DNA of 64,000 bases from Flavobacterium sp. (GTDB lineage Bacteria; Bacteroidota; Bacteroidia; Flavobacteriales; Flavobacteriaceae). The notes beneath the pieces were generated by a model. That model did no database searches. It worked only from the letters and a program-made list of their open reading frames with translations, and was not told the DNA's origin. The DNA is taken from the NCBI RefSeq assembly GCF_027484705.1, contig NZ_JAIXSL010000024.1, positions 62,001 through 126,000 on the forward strand, written 5' to 3'. The position numbers and the translations under genes were made by a program. Of the stretch, positions 18,058 through 27,473 are shown in pieces (within the stretch, counting starts at the first letter, position 1; the number at the start of each line of letters is the position of its first letter).

Positions 18058-18083
18058 GGGGCAGGTTCCCGGATTCTTCCTAA
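18058..18083 (+). repeat. Degenerate 3' fragment of the dispersed intergenic element
   Basis: GGGGCAGGTTCCCGGATTCTTCC resembles the AGCAGGTTCCCGGCTCCTAA end shared by the copies around truA. The hairpin part is not recognisable. It lies upstream of the AIM24-like gene. Confidence 0.4.
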
Positions 18084-18099
18084 TTTATTGTCTTATTTT

Positions 18100-18107
18100 T
18101 AAATTTG
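18100..18107 (+). promoter_or_regulatory. -7 promoter box for the AIM24-like gene
   Basis: TAAATTTG matches TAnnTTTG. It lies inside the longer frame starting at 17990 and therefore supports the start at 18158. Confidence 0.55.
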
Positions 18108-18157
18108 TAACAATTGGGAAGCAATACCAACTAATCCGTTCAACTAAAAAAATCATT

Positions 18158-18961
18158 ATGCAAGCTCATGAAATAGATTACAAGATTTTTGGTGAAGAAA
18201 TGCAATACGTCGAAATCGAACTCGATCCGCAGGAAGTCGTCATCGCCGAAGCCGGCAGTTTTATGATGATGGACAACGGAATTTCGATGCAAACCATTTT
18301 CGGCGACGGGTCGGATACGCAGCAAAACGGCATTTTCGGAAAATTACTCTCCGCGGGAAAACGCGTGCTGACGGGAGAAAGTTTGTTTATGACAGCTTAT
18401 CTCAATAATAATTCAGGGAAAAGCAAAGTTTCATTCGCTTCACCTTATCCGGGGAAAATCATCGCGATTGATTTGATGCAGTTTGGTGGCCGGTTCATTT
18501 GCCAAAAAGATTCGTTCTTGTGCGCTGCCAAAGGCGTTTCGGTGGGCATTGAATTCTCCAAAAAACTCGGACGCGGTCTTTTCGGCGGGGAAGGTTTCAT
18601 TATGCAGAAACTTGAAGGTGATGGAATGGCATTCGTGCATTCGGGCGGAACGCTCGCTAAAAGAGAACTCGCAGCAGGAGAAGTGCTCAAAGTCGATACG
18701 GGTTGTATCGTAGGGTTCACTAAAGACGTCGATTACGATATTGAATTCATCGGCGGCATCAAGAATACGCTGTTTGGCGGCGAAGGTATGTTTTACGCAA
18801 CCTTGCGCGGTCCTGGTACCGTTTACGTGCAATCGTTGCCTTTCAGCAGATTGGCCGATAGAATTTTCGCTTCGGCTCCTAAAAACGGAGGCAGTTCCAG
18901 AGAAGAAGGAAGCCTGCTCGGCGGATTGGGCAACTTGCTCGACGGCGACAACAGGTTTTAA
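18158..18961 (+). CDS. TIGR00266/AIM24 family protein
   Basis: The start is set at the ATG at 18158 ([20 protein letters not shown]), since the extra 56 residues of the longer frame are not protein-like and contain a promoter box. The domain shows [15 protein letters not shown] near the start and repeated glycine-rich turns ([37 protein letters not shown]). AIM24-like proteins form a double-psi-like trimeric beta-barrel; the mitochondrial relative helps shape inner-membrane organisation, and bacterial roles are not settled. The C-terminus is glycine-rich and flexible. It is a single gene ending at a strong terminator. Confidence 0.83.
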   Translation: MQAHEIDYKIFGEEMQYVEIELDPQEVVIAEAGSFMMMDNGISMQTIFGDGSDTQQNGIFGKLLSAGKRVLTGESLFMTAYLNNNSGKSKVSFASPYPGKIIAIDLMQFGGRFICQKDSFLCAAKGVSVGIEFSKKLGRGLFGGEGFIMQKLEGDGMAFVHSGGTLAKRELAAGEVLKVDTGCIVGFTKDVDYDIEFIGGIKNTLFGGEGMFYATLRGPGTVYVQSLPFSRLADRIFASAPKNGGSSREEGSLLGGLGNLLDGDNRF

Positions 18962-18966
18962 ATGAT

Positions 18967-19005
18967 AAAAGCCACAAACGAATCAGGTTTGTGGCTTTTT
19001 CTTTT
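18967..19005. terminator. Bidirectional terminator between AIM24-like and DoxX genes
   Basis: Arms AAAAGCCACAAAC and GTTTGTGGCTTTT around a short loop, followed by TCTTTT. Convergent genes flank it on both sides. Confidence 0.9.
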
Positions 19006-19019
19006 AAGTAATATTACTT

Positions 19020-19406
19020 TTATTTTTCAAACAAAGGGGCATATTTGGCTCTGTTTTCATAAAGAATCCAGATTAAAACGGCGCTGAACAACAACGCAAT
19101 AGGCAAACCACTGGTGTCTGTAACCGTGTTGGTAAGGAATATTCCCACCATCACAGGAAAAATAATCAGGGCGCCCAAAGCTCTTGTTTTTGGAAAAATC
19201 ACCAATATCCCACCAAGTAGTTCTGCAGCGCCAACTAAAGGCATCAACCAGCCGATTTCTATGAAGGCTTGCATTGCTTTGGTCATTTTTTCAGGCATGT
19301 TTTCGGGTATAGGCATATAATGGAAAAACTTGTCGAGCCCAGCATTGATAAACATCAATCCGAACAATAAGGAAAATACGAATAACACTTTACTTTTCAT
19401 GGTCAT
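19020..19406 (-). CDS. DoxX family membrane protein
   Basis: Four membrane segments appear in 128 residues (VLFVFSLLFGLMFINAGLDKFF; GWLMPLVGAAELLGGILVIF; LGALIIFPVMVGIFLTNTV; PIALLFSAVLIWILY). The GLDKFFHYMP and MPLVGAAELLGGIL blocks are typical of DoxX/SURF4-like proteins. Roles suggested for the family include quinone-linked oxidation and thiol homeostasis; none can be assigned here. A second in-frame ATG two codons in (MKSKV) may be the actual start. Confidence 0.8.
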   Translation of the reverse strand: MTMKSKVLFVFSLLFGLMFINAGLDKFFHYMPIPENMPEKMTKAMQAFIEIGWLMPLVGAAELLGGILVIFPKTRALGALIIFPVMVGIFLTNTVTDTSGLPIALLFSAVLIWILYENRAKYAPLFEK

Positions 19407-19525
19407 AAAATTTAAGTTAGAAATGATTGTTGGTGCGTTCTTTTCATCAAGTGAATGATGCTAATTTAACAAAAGATAATTTAATGCGTAAAAATTAAAC
19501 GTCAGTCTGAAATATTTTCGCGTTT

Positions 19526-19552
19526 TTGAGCTTTTTTTTGTCAATACATTTG
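19526..19552 (+). promoter_or_regulatory. Promoter of the giant T9SS repeat protein
   Basis: TTG at 19526 and TACATTTG at 19545-19552 fit the Bacteroidota -33/-7 pair with a 16-base gap, a little shorter than usual. The predicted leader is about 80 bases. Confidence 0.5.
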
Positions 19553-19636
19553 TTCATATCCTTAGAAAACACCCCAAATGGCTCCAGAAAAAAAGGCTAT
19601 TTTTACACCAACAACTAACAAACTTTTTTTTAGCTT

Positions 19637-22600
19637 ATGAAACAAACACTACGCTTTTTAGCTATGGTCACCGTGCTATTGGCTTTGCCTGTTTACGGAC
19701 AATCCATTACGCCCAACGCAACCCATGCCGCGCAAATATTGGCTTGCGATCTAAACCTTCCTGCGAGTATTCCGAGTGTCAATGCGCCGTGCCAAGTCGC
19801 CTTTTCCGATTTGGTGATTCCGGTAATTACCGACAGTTGTGGCAATACCGTAGTGCCGACTACCGATGGAAGTATTTTTCCCATTACGGCAAGAGGTACG
19901 ACCACCATCATTTGGGAATATTTGAACGAGCTCGGTAATATCGAAACCTCGACGCAAAATATTAACATCCTCGACTTTACGCAACCGGTTCCAGATGTGG
20001 CCATTCTTCCGAATTTCTACTCGCAATGTGCCGTGCAACTTTCAGATCTTCCGGTACCGACCGCAACCGATAATTGTTCGGCGGTAACGGTAACCAATAA
20101 TGGTGTTTTTCCAATCACGGTATCGACGCTCATCACTTGGTATTATACCGATGCGGCTGGCAATGTTACTTATCAGGATCAGGATATCTACATCAATGAT
20201 TTCACCGAACCTGTAGCTGATTTGGCCGTTTTGCCTAATGTTCATGCGTTGTGTCAGGTCGAAGAAGCTGATTTGACGGTTCCTACCGCTACCGACAATT
20301 GTTCGGGAATTGTGACGGTAACCAATAACGCAACTTTTCCGATTGTAAGATCTACCTTGATCACATGGTTCTATTCTGATGCTAACGGAAACGTAAGCTA
20401 TCAGGATCAGGATATCTACATCGACGATGCTACGGTTCCTGTAGCTGATGCGGTAGTGTTGCCCAATGTTCATGCATTGTGTCAGGTTGAAGCAGCTGAT
20501 TTGGCGGTTCCAACAGCCACCGATAATTGCACGGCGAATGTTATAGTAACTAACGACGCTACTTTTCCTATCGTAAGATCAACATTGATTACTTGGACTT
20601 ATACCGATAATAATGGAAACAGCAGCTTTCAGACGCAGGATATTATTATAGATGACAATACAAGCCCGGTTCCGGATGTTGCCGCACTTGCTGATGTGAC
20701 ATCGCAATGCGCTTTATTGGAAGCTGATTTGGTGGTTCCGACCGCTACCGATAATTGTACTACTAATGTTATGGTGACCAATGATGGTGTTTTTCCAATC
20801 AACACTTCAACCACGATTACTTGGACTTACACTGATAATAACGGCAACAGCGCATCGCAAACCCAAAACATTATTATCGTTGATGATACTACAGCGCCAA
20901 CACCGGATGTTGCAGTACTCAGCGATGTGACTGCAGAATGCGAAGTGTTAGAAACGAATCTTACGGTTCCGACGGCTACCGATAATTGCACCGGAATTGT
21001 AACGGTAACGAATGATGGTGTGTTCCCAATCACGGCTTCCACAACGATAACCTGGACTTTTACGGATGCTAACGGAAACAACACTTCTCAAACCCAGAAT
21101 ATCATCATTGATGATACGATTGCGCCAACGCCGGATAACGCATTATTGGCCGATATTACCGCGCAATGTGAAGTGCTTGAAGCCGATGTAACCACTCCAA
21201 CTGCTACGGATAATTGCACCGGAATTGTAACGGTAACGAATGATGGCGTTTTCCCAATCACAGCATCTACAACCCTGACTTGGACTTACACTGATGCTGA
21301 TGGAAATACCGCTTCTCAAACCCAGAATATCGTCATCAATGACACTACAGCGCCAACTCCGGATGCTGCAACACTTGCTGATATTATCGCACAATGTGAA
21401 GTGCTTGAAGCTGATTTAGTTGCTCCAACGGCTACTGATAATTGTTCCGGAATTGTAACGGTGACTAATGATGGTGTATTTCCAATTAGTACATCAACCA
21501 CCATCACTTGGACTTACACTGATGCCAACGGAAACAGTACTTCTCAGGCTCAGAATATTGTAATCAATGATACGCTCGCACCAACTCCGGATGTTGCGAC
21601 ACTTGCCGATATCAACGTACAATGCGAATTGATTGAAGCTGATGTTATCGCGCCAACCGCTACCGATAATTGTTCCGGAATTGTAACGGTAACTAATGAT
21701 GGTGTGTTTCCAATCACAGCATCAACAACCATTACTTGGACTTACACTGATAGCAACGGAAACAGCGAAACCCAGACGCAAAATGTGGTTGTCAATGATA
21801 CTACAGCGCCAACTCCGGATGCTGCAACACTTGCCGATATCACCGCCGAATGTGAAGTGCTCGAAGTTGATGTTACAGCACCAACGGCAACCGATAATTG
21901 CTTTGGCATTGTGACGGTGACCAACGACGCAGCTTTCCCGATTGCGACTTCCACAACCATTACTTGGACTTTTACAGACGCTAACGGAAATAGTGAAACA
22001 CAAACCCAAAATGTCGTCATTACTGATGCGATCGCGCCAACGCCTGATGCGGCAACACTGGCTGATATCACCGCAGAATGTGAAGTACTCGAAGCAGATT
22101 TAATCGTTCCAACAGCGACTGATAATTGTTCCGGAATTGTAACGGTAACCAACGATGGCGTTTTCCCAATTACAGCTTCTACGACAATTACTTGGACGTA
22201 CGCAGATGCTCATGGAAATTCAATTACCCAAACGCAAAATATCATCATCAACGATAGTACAAGACCAGTTCCAGATGCAGCGGTTTTGGCCGATGTTATC
22301 TCACAATGTGAAGTGCTCGAAGCCGATCTTATTGCGCCAACCGCAACAGATAATTGCTCCGGTATTGTAACAGTAACTAACGATGGCGTATTCCCAATTA
22401 CAACTTCAACGACCATTACATGGACTTATACTGACGCGAACGGAAACAGCGAAACCCAAACTCAAAATGTGGTTGTGAATGATACTACTGCGCCAACTCC
22501 TGATGCGGCGGTATTAGCCGATATCAATGTACAATGCGAATTGCTTGAAGCAGACGTCATTGCACCAACAGCAACGGATAATTGTTCAGGTGTTATAACG

Positions 22601-24157
22601 GTAAGCAACGACGGTGTATTTCCAATCACCGCCTCGACAACAATTACTTGGACTTACACAGATGCCAACGGAAACAGTGAAACCCAGACGCAAAATGTGG
22701 TGGTAAATGATACTACAGCGCCAACTCCTGATGCTGCGACACTTGCCGATATCACAGCGGAATGTGAAGTGCTAGAAGCTGATGTCATCGCACCAACAGC
22801 GACCGATAATTGTTCAGGTGTTGTAACTGTAACCAATAACGCGGTGTTTCCAATCAATGCTTCGACAACGATCACTTGGACTTACAAGGACAACGATGGA
22901 AACGCCGAAACGCAAACCCAAAATGTCATTATCAATGATACTACTAAACCGGTTCCTGATGCGTTGACACTTGCCGATATTACATCGCCATGTGAAGTAG
23001 TGGAAACGGATTTGATTGTTCCGACTGCTACTGATAATTGTTCAGGAATCGTGACGGTAAGCAATGACGGGCTTTTCCCAATCACAGCTTCAACATCCAT
23101 CACATGGACGTACACAGACGCTAACGGAAACAGCGAAATACAATCCCAAAATATCATCATTAGTGATGCTACAGCGCCAACGCCTGATGCCGCAACGCTT
23201 ACGGATGTTGTCGCGCAATGCGAAGTGCTCGAATCGGATCTTATTGTTCCAACAGCGACTGATAATTGTACAGCAACCGTAACGGTAACCAACGATGGAA
23301 CGTTCCCGATTTCAGCATCCACAACCATCACTTGGACTTTCACAGATGCTAATGGAAACAGCGCTTCTCAAACGCAGAATATCGTGATTAATGATACGAC
23401 GCCACCAACTCCGGACAGTCTTGTGCTTTCAGACATCACGGCACAATGTCAGGTATTGGAAGCTGATGTCACTGTACCAACTGCAACCGATAATTGCTCG
23501 GGTGTAGTAACCGTAACCAGCGATGCCATATTCCCGATTACAACACAAGGTGTAACCACAATCACGTGGACTTATACTGACGCGAATGGCAATACGGCAA
23601 GCCAGACACAAGATGTTTTGATTGGTGACAATACGCCTCCAACGGTTACATTAAGCGACATCACCGTATCAGTGAATGTAGCCGGAACCGTAACGGTAAC
23701 GCCTGACCAACTCGAAAACGGTACGGCCAATGACAATTGCGGCATCGCCAGTATTACTGTTTTCCCAAATACGTTTAGTTGTACCGAATTGGGCGACCAT
23801 GTGGTGACCGTAACGGTTATTGATATTCATGGAAACATTATCAATCAAACGGCAACTGTAACGGTAACCGATCCAAGCAATTTCTGCGAGGCTTTGGGAA
23901 TCGCACATAACGAAAAAGCGGCTTTTGCAGTGTATCCGAACCCAACTTTTGACACGGTGTATATCGAACCGGGCAATAACATAACGGTTCGTGTGATGAG
24001 TCTTTATGCGTTGTCAGGACAATTGATCTTGCAACAATCATACAGACAACAAGCTGAAAAATACAGCATTTCGTTAAATACTTTGCCTCAGGGAATGTAT
24101 TTGTTGAAACTGGAAACTTCCGAAGGTACTTTCACCAGAAGAGTCATGAAAGAATAA
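19637..24157 (+). CDS. Giant secreted T9SS-sorted repeat protein (HYR-like)
   Basis: The product has 1506 residues. A signal peptide (MKQTLRFLAMVTVLLALPVYGQ) precedes one degenerate unit, then 16 tandem units of about 76 residues (residues 119-1336) and a divergent final Ig-like unit with TVTVTPDQLENGTANDNC. Each unit has two cysteines (QCEVLEAD and TATDNCSG), suggesting one disulfide per domain, and ends near NDTTAPTPD, with acidic residues suited to calcium binding. These are features of HYR/Ig-like adhesive modules. The C-terminus (AVYPNPTFDTVYIE...TRRVMKE) is a type A sorting domain, so the protein is exported by the type IX system and anchored or released at the surface. A role in adhesion or biofilm is inferred. 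No gene nearby suggests a partner. Confidence 0.88.
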   Translation: MKQTLRFLAMVTVLLALPVYGQSITPNATHAAQILACDLNLPASIPSVNAPCQVAFSDLVIPVITDSCGNTVVPTTDGSIFPITARGTTTIIWEYLNELGNIETSTQNINILDFTQPVPDVAILPNFYSQCAVQLSDLPVPTATDNCSAVTVTNNGVFPITVSTLITWYYTDAAGNVTYQDQDIYINDFTEPVADLAVLPNVHALCQVEEADLTVPTATDNCSGIVTVTNNATFPIVRSTLITWFYSDANGNVSYQDQDIYIDDATVPVADAVVLPNVHALCQVEAADLAVPTATDNCTANVIVTNDATFPIVRSTLITWTYTDNNGNSSFQTQDIIIDDNTSPVPDVAALADVTSQCALLEADLVVPTATDNCTTNVMVTNDGVFPINTSTTITWTYTDNNGNSASQTQNIIIVDDTTAPTPDVAVLSDVTAECEVLETNLTVPTATDNCTGIVTVTNDGVFPITASTTITWTFTDANGNNTSQTQNIIIDDTIAPTPDNALLADITAQCEVLEADVTTPTATDNCTGIVTVTNDGVFPITASTTLTWTYTDADGNTASQTQNIVINDTTAPTPDAATLADIIAQCEVLEADLVAPTATDNCSGIVTVTNDGVFPISTSTTITWTYTDANGNSTSQAQNIVINDTLAPTPDVATLADINVQCELIEADVIAPTATDNCSGIVTVTNDGVFPITASTTITWTYTDSNGNSETQTQNVVVNDTTAPTPDAATLADITAECEVLEVDVTAPTATDNCFGIVTVTNDAAFPIATSTTITWTFTDANGNSETQTQNVVITDAIAPTPDAATLADITAECEVLEADLIVPTATDNCSGIVTVTNDGVFPITASTTITWTYADAHGNSITQTQNIIINDSTRPVPDAAVLADVISQCEVLEADLIAPTATDNCSGIVTVTNDGVFPITTSTTITWTYTDANGNSETQTQNVVVNDTTAPTPDAAVLADINVQCELLEADVIAPTATDNCSGVITVSNDGVFPITASTTITWTYTDANGNSETQTQNVVVNDTTAPTPDAATLADITAECEVLEADVIAPTATDNCSGVVTVTNNAVFPINASTTITWTYKDNDGNAETQTQNVIINDTTKPVPDALTLADITSPCEVVETDLIVPTATDNCSGIVTVSNDGLFPITASTSITWTYTDANGNSEIQSQNIIISDATAPTPDAATLTDVVAQCEVLESDLIVPTATDNCTATVTVTNDGTFPISASTTITWTFTDANGNSASQTQNIVINDTTPPTPDSLVLSDITAQCQVLEADVTVPTATDNCSGVVTVTSDAIFPITTQGVTTITWTYTDANGNTASQTQDVLIGDNTPPTVTLSDITVSVNVAGTVTVTPDQLENGTANDNCGIASITVFPNTFSCTELGDHVVTVTVIDIHGNIINQTATVTVTDPSNFCEALGIAHNEKAAFAVYPNPTFDTVYIEPGNNITVRVMSLYALSGQLILQQSYRQQAEKYSISLNTLPQGMYLLKLETSEGTFTRRVMKE
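19991..23644 (+). repeat. Tandem array of sixteen ~228-bp coding repeats
   Basis: Units of 75-78 codons repeat in frame from residue 119 to 1336; most are exactly 76. Units 6-16 are most alike. The markers ADINVQCEL in units 9 and 13 lie exactly four units (912 bp) apart, and the units following each also match, which points to block duplication rather than single-unit slippage. The array is prone to recombination and to assembly collapse. Confidence 0.9.
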
Positions 24158-24183
24158 GAATAACTTTAAGATTTTTTCAAAAG

Positions 24184-24222
24184 AAAACAGGGCAATCCGT
24201 AATGGGTTGCCCTGTTTTTTAT
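24184..24222 (+). terminator. Terminator of the giant repeat-protein gene
   Basis: ACAGGGCAATCC and GGGTTGCCCTGT pair (one mismatch) around a five-base loop and are followed by TTTTTT. Confidence 0.9.
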
Positions 24223-24269
24223 TTCTGAATTTGTTTTAGTTAGATTTGTGTTATCGTATTGACCAACTA

Positions 24270-24299
24270 TTGTAAATTAAAGGAATAGTAGTACCTTTA
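24270..24299 (+). promoter_or_regulatory. Probable promoter of the alcohol dehydrogenase gene
   Basis: TTG at 24270-24272 and TACCTTTA at 24292-24299 (seven of eight positions of TAnnTTTG) are separated by 19 bases. The predicted leader is about 65 bases. Confidence 0.45.
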
Positions 24300-24369
24300 G
24301 AAAGTCAACCGGCTACTTCAGAGCCTTGATCAGGTTGACAAAAAACAACACCTAAAAAATAAATACACT

Positions 24370-25428
24370 ATGAAAACAACGAATGTAAAAGCCTACGGAA
24401 CTCAGGCTGCCGATGCGCCATTAAACCCTATGAATATTGACCGCCGCGAAGTATCGGCCAAAGATATCGAAATCGAAATCCTTTATTGTGGTGTCTGCCA
24501 TTCCGATCTGCACACGGCCCGAAACGATTGGGGATTTACGACTTATCCTGCTGTTCCGGGACACGAAATCGTAGGAAAGGTAACCAGCGTAGGAAGCGAA
24601 GTGACCAAACTCAAAGTTGGCGATTTTGCCGCTGTAGGTTGTCTGGTCGGTTCGTGCGGAACTTGTAGCAGCTGCGAGAAAGACTTAGAACAATATTGCC
24701 TCAACGGTTGGGTAGGTACTTACAACAGCGCCGACAAATATTTGGGCGGCATGACTTACGGGGGTTATTCAGAAAAAGTAGTCGTTGAAGAACATTTCGT
24801 ACTTAAAGTACCAGCGAACCTTGATCTGGCTGCGACTGCACCATTACTTTGCGCTGGAATCACCACTTGGTCGCCATTGCGTCACTGGAAAGTGGGTAAA
24901 GGCAGTAAAGTAGCTGTAGTCGGTTTGGGCGGTTTAGGGCATATGGCGATTAAACTTGCGAAAGGGCTAGGAGCAGAAGTGACGCTTTTCTCAAGAACTC
25001 CTGGCAAAGAAAAAGATGGTTTAGATTTAGGTGCGGATGCCGTAATCATTTCAACGGACGAAAGTCAGATGGAAACTGTCAAAGGAAAATTCGACGTGAT
25101 TATTGATACCGTTCCTTATGTACATGACGTCAATCCTTACGTGACGACTTTGAACATCAACGGAACTTTGGTTCTTGTTGGTTATCTAGGCGGATTGGAA
25201 CCGATTCTAAACACCGTTCCAATGATTATGGGAAGAAAATCAGTAGCGGCCTCCCTCATTGGTGGCATCGCGGAAACTCAGGAAATGCTGGATTTCTGTG
25301 GCGAGCACAACATCGTTTCTGAAATCGAACTCATCAATATGCAAGACATCAATGAAGCTTACGAAAGAATGCTCAAAAGCGACGTCCGTTACCGTTTTGT
25401 GATTGATATGGCTTCATTGAAAAAATAA
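24370..25428 (+). CDS. Zinc-dependent alcohol/aldehyde dehydrogenase (YahK/cinnamyl-alcohol-dehydrogenase type)
   Basis: This medium-chain dehydrogenase reduces aldehydes to alcohols, most likely with NADPH. Catalytic zinc ligands are seen in YCGVCHSDLH (C40) and PGHE (H65, E66). The structural zinc cysteines are in CGTCSSCEKDLEQYC. The cofactor fold starts at VAVVGLGGLGHMAIKLAKGLGAEVTLFSRT, where SRT in place of an acidic residue suggests NADPH. At 352 residues it matches YahK-like enzymes with broad aldehyde specificity. It is flanked by its own promoter and terminator, so it is probably separate from the purine cluster that follows. Confidence 0.9.
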   Translation: MKTTNVKAYGTQAADAPLNPMNIDRREVSAKDIEIEILYCGVCHSDLHTARNDWGFTTYPAVPGHEIVGKVTSVGSEVTKLKVGDFAAVGCLVGSCGTCSSCEKDLEQYCLNGWVGTYNSADKYLGGMTYGGYSEKVVVEEHFVLKVPANLDLAATAPLLCAGITTWSPLRHWKVGKGSKVAVVGLGGLGHMAIKLAKGLGAEVTLFSRTPGKEKDGLDLGADAVIISTDESQMETVKGKFDVIIDTVPYVHDVNPYVTTLNINGTLVLVGYLGGLEPILNTVPMIMGRKSVAASLIGGIAETQEMLDFCGEHNIVSEIELINMQDINEAYERMLKSDVRYRFVIDMASLKK

Positions 25429-25447
25429 AAAAACATACCTTAAAAAG

Positions 25448-25485
25448 AAAATGCAGTTGCAAATCATTTGTAGCTGCATTTTTAT
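25448..25485 (+). terminator. Terminator of the alcohol dehydrogenase gene
   Basis: AAAATGCAG and CTGCATTTTT pair, with an inner CAAAT/ATTTG stem, followed by T-rich sequence. It separates this gene from the purine cluster. Confidence 0.8.
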
Positions 25486-25572
25486 TGGTATCGATTTTTA
25501 ACAACCAACCGCATTACTACAACGTTATATCCATTTCCAACTTTTCGCTATATTTACCCAAAATTAAAGAAT

Positions 25573-26055
25573 ATGTGTGCTACAACCAACAAGAATGAAT
25601 TTATGCAGGAAGCCATTCGCCTGTCGATTGAAAATGTAACGAGTGGAAAAGGCGGCCCATTTGGCGCTGTGATTGTAAAAGACGGAAAAATCATCGCGCG
25701 CGGAGCCAATCAAGTAACTTCATCGAATGACCCGACGGCGCATGCTGAGGTCGTTGCCATAAGAAATGCCTGCAAGGAGTTGGGAAGTTTCCAACTTGAC
25801 GGCTGTGAAATCTACACAAGCTGCGAACCTTGTCCGATGTGTTTAGGAGCGATTTATTGGGCTCGTCCTGACAGAATGTATTTCGCCAACACCAAAAAAG
25901 ATGCGGCCGATATCCAGTTCGACGACCAGTTCATCTACGAGGAAATTGAAATCCCATATACCGACCGCAAACTCGAAACCATCCCGATGATGCGCGAAGA
26001 AGCGCTGGAAGCCTTCCGTTTGTGGACCGAAAGCCTCAACAAAATCGAATATTGA
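25573..26055 (+). CDS. guaD: Nucleoside/guanine deaminase, CDA family
   Basis: This is a zinc hydrolase of the cytidine-deaminase fold. The metal site is HAE (H57, E59) and PCPMC (C87, C90). The length of 160 residues, GGPFGAVIVKDG, SNDPTAHAEV and the C-terminal helix with FRLWTES resemble Bacillus-type guanine deaminase, which converts guanine to xanthine. A tRNA adenosine deaminase is less likely because the gene heads the xanthine-dehydrogenase operon, where xanthine would be the next substrate. xdhA follows 14 bases downstream. Upstream, TATATTTA at 25549 is a seven-of-eight -7 box. Confidence 0.85.
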   Translation: MCATTNKNEFMQEAIRLSIENVTSGKGGPFGAVIVKDGKIIARGANQVTSSNDPTAHAEVVAIRNACKELGSFQLDGCEIYTSCEPCPMCLGAIYWARPDRMYFANTKKDAADIQFDDQFIYEEIEIPYTDRKLETIPMMREEALEAFRLWTESLNKIEY

Positions 26056-26069
26056 TTTTATACTGATTC

Positions 26070-27473
26070 ATGATCCAATTCCTATTAAATAACCGGCTGA
26101 TTGAGACCGACAAAGCGGCGAGTACGACTTTGCTCGATTTTATCCGCTATGACGAAAATTTGCGCGGCACTAAAATCGGATGCCGTGAAGGCGATTGTGG
26201 TGCGTGTACGATTTTGATCGGTTCACTAAAAAACGGCAAACTCGAATACATCAGCGCGACTTCCTGTCTGACACCACTTCCGAACGTGCATGGCAAACAT
26301 GTCGTGACGGTCGAAGGTATCAATTTGAATGACAAACTCAATCAGGCACAACAAGCGATGGTCGAATGTTCGGGCACGCAATGCGGTTTCTGTACGCCGG
26401 GTTTCGTGAACTCGATGTGCGGTTTTGCGTTGAATAGCACGGACGTTACTTACGATAATGCGATCAGTGCGATTGATGGCAACATCTGTCGTTGCACGGG
26501 TTACAAATCGATTGAACGCGCGGCGGCAAAATTCACCGAGCAATTGAAGCAAAAAGATCAAAGCCAACCGCTTGAATGGCTCGTCAAAAACAATTTTATT
26601 CCCGATTATTTTACACGCATTGAAGCCAGATTAAGTGAAATCAAAACCGAAGCGTTTGCGAGTCAAGGCGCCGTTCCTATTGGAGGCGGAACCGATTTAT
26701 ATGTGCAGAAACACGACGACATGCACGCCATGGATTTGGAATATCTGTTCGACAGAACTGCGTTGAATGGCATTAGTTTCAACGGCTCACTTTGCACCAT
26801 CAAATCTTCCGTTACGGTTACTGATCTGATGCAAAATGAAACCTTGCTCGCATCGATTCCGAATTGGTATCAGTACATGAAATTATTGTCTTCGACGCCA
26901 ATCCGAAACATCGCTACGATTGCAGGAAACCTCGCCAACGGTTCGCCCATCGGAGATTTTACAATTATATTATTGGCATTAAAAGCGCAACTGACACTAG
27001 CCAACAAAGCGAATGTTAGTCGCCAAGTGCCACTTAAAAATTTCTATTTGGGCTACAAAACGCTCGACAAGAAAGCCGACGAAATCATCACTGAAATCAC
27101 TTTTGAAATCCCGAATAACGGAAGCCAGTTCCATTTTGAGAAAGTGTGTAAACGCCAATATTTAGACATTGCGAGCGTCAATACTGCCTTTTACATTAAA
27201 GTCGAAAACCAAACCATCAACGAAGCGCAAGTTTCTATGGGTGGCGTCGGTCCGATTCCAAAATACCTGGCAAAAACGAGCGAATTCCTTAACGGAAAAT
27301 CAATCAATACGGAAACGATTTTGCAAGCCGAACAAATCCTGCAAAGCGAATTGTCGCCGATCAGCGACGCGCGTGGCACGGAAACTTATAAAAGATTGCT
27401 TGGGCGTCAGTTGTTTTTCTCGCATTTCATCACACTGTTTCCCGATACTATAAAAATGGACGATTTGATATGA
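26070..27473 (+). CDS. xdhA: Xanthine dehydrogenase, iron-sulfur/FAD subunit
   Basis: The small subunit passes electrons from the molybdenum site to FAD and NAD. An N-terminal plant-type [2Fe-2S] ferredoxin has GCREGDCGACTIL plus a later SCL. The second [2Fe-2S] domain has TQCGFCTPGF and ICRCTGY. From about residue 190 comes the FAD domain of the CO-dehydrogenase flavoprotein type, with PIGGGTDLYV and TIAGNLANGSPIGD. The C-terminal CO_deh_flav domain closes the protein (KVCKRQYLDIASVN). At 467 residues it equals the fused XdhA of bacteria such as Rhodobacter. Its stop overlaps the xdhB start by four bases. Confidence 0.94.
   Translation: MIQFLLNNRLIETDKAASTTLLDFIRYDENLRGTKIGCREGDCGACTILIGSLKNGKLEYISATSCLTPLPNVHGKHVVTVEGINLNDKLNQAQQAMVECSGTQCGFCTPGFVNSMCGFALNSTDVTYDNAISAIDGNICRCTGYKSIERAAAKFTEQLKQKDQSQPLEWLVKNNFIPDYFTRIEARLSEIKTEAFASQGAVPIGGGTDLYVQKHDDMHAMDLEYLFDRTALNGISFNGSLCTIKSSVTVTDLMQNETLLASIPNWYQYMKLLSSTPIRNIATIAGNLANGSPIGDFTIILLALKAQLTLANKANVSRQVPLKNFYLGYKTLDKKADEIITEITFEIPNNGSQFHFEKVCKRQYLDIASVNTAFYIKVENQTINEAQVSMGGVGPIPKYLAKTSEFLNGKSINTETILQAEQILQSELSPISDARGTETYKRLLGRQLFFSHFITLFPDTIKMDDLI

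Noticed and set aside
22882-23343. 153-residue minus-strand ORF and several similar ones across 20.6-23.3 kb
   Set aside because: They repeat with the 228-base period of the giant repeat gene and are its antisense shadow, all of the VTVTIPEQLSVAVG type.
20042-23908. Possible CRISPR array because of regular repeats
   Set aside because: The period is 228 bases, units are in-frame coding, divergent at codon level, and there are no short spacers or cas genes.
26226-26567. ORF of 113 residues on the minus strand inside xdhA
   Set aside because: It is a shadow of xdhA: the plus frame has all Fe-S and FAD motifs, and the minus frame is Arg-rich without recognisable features.
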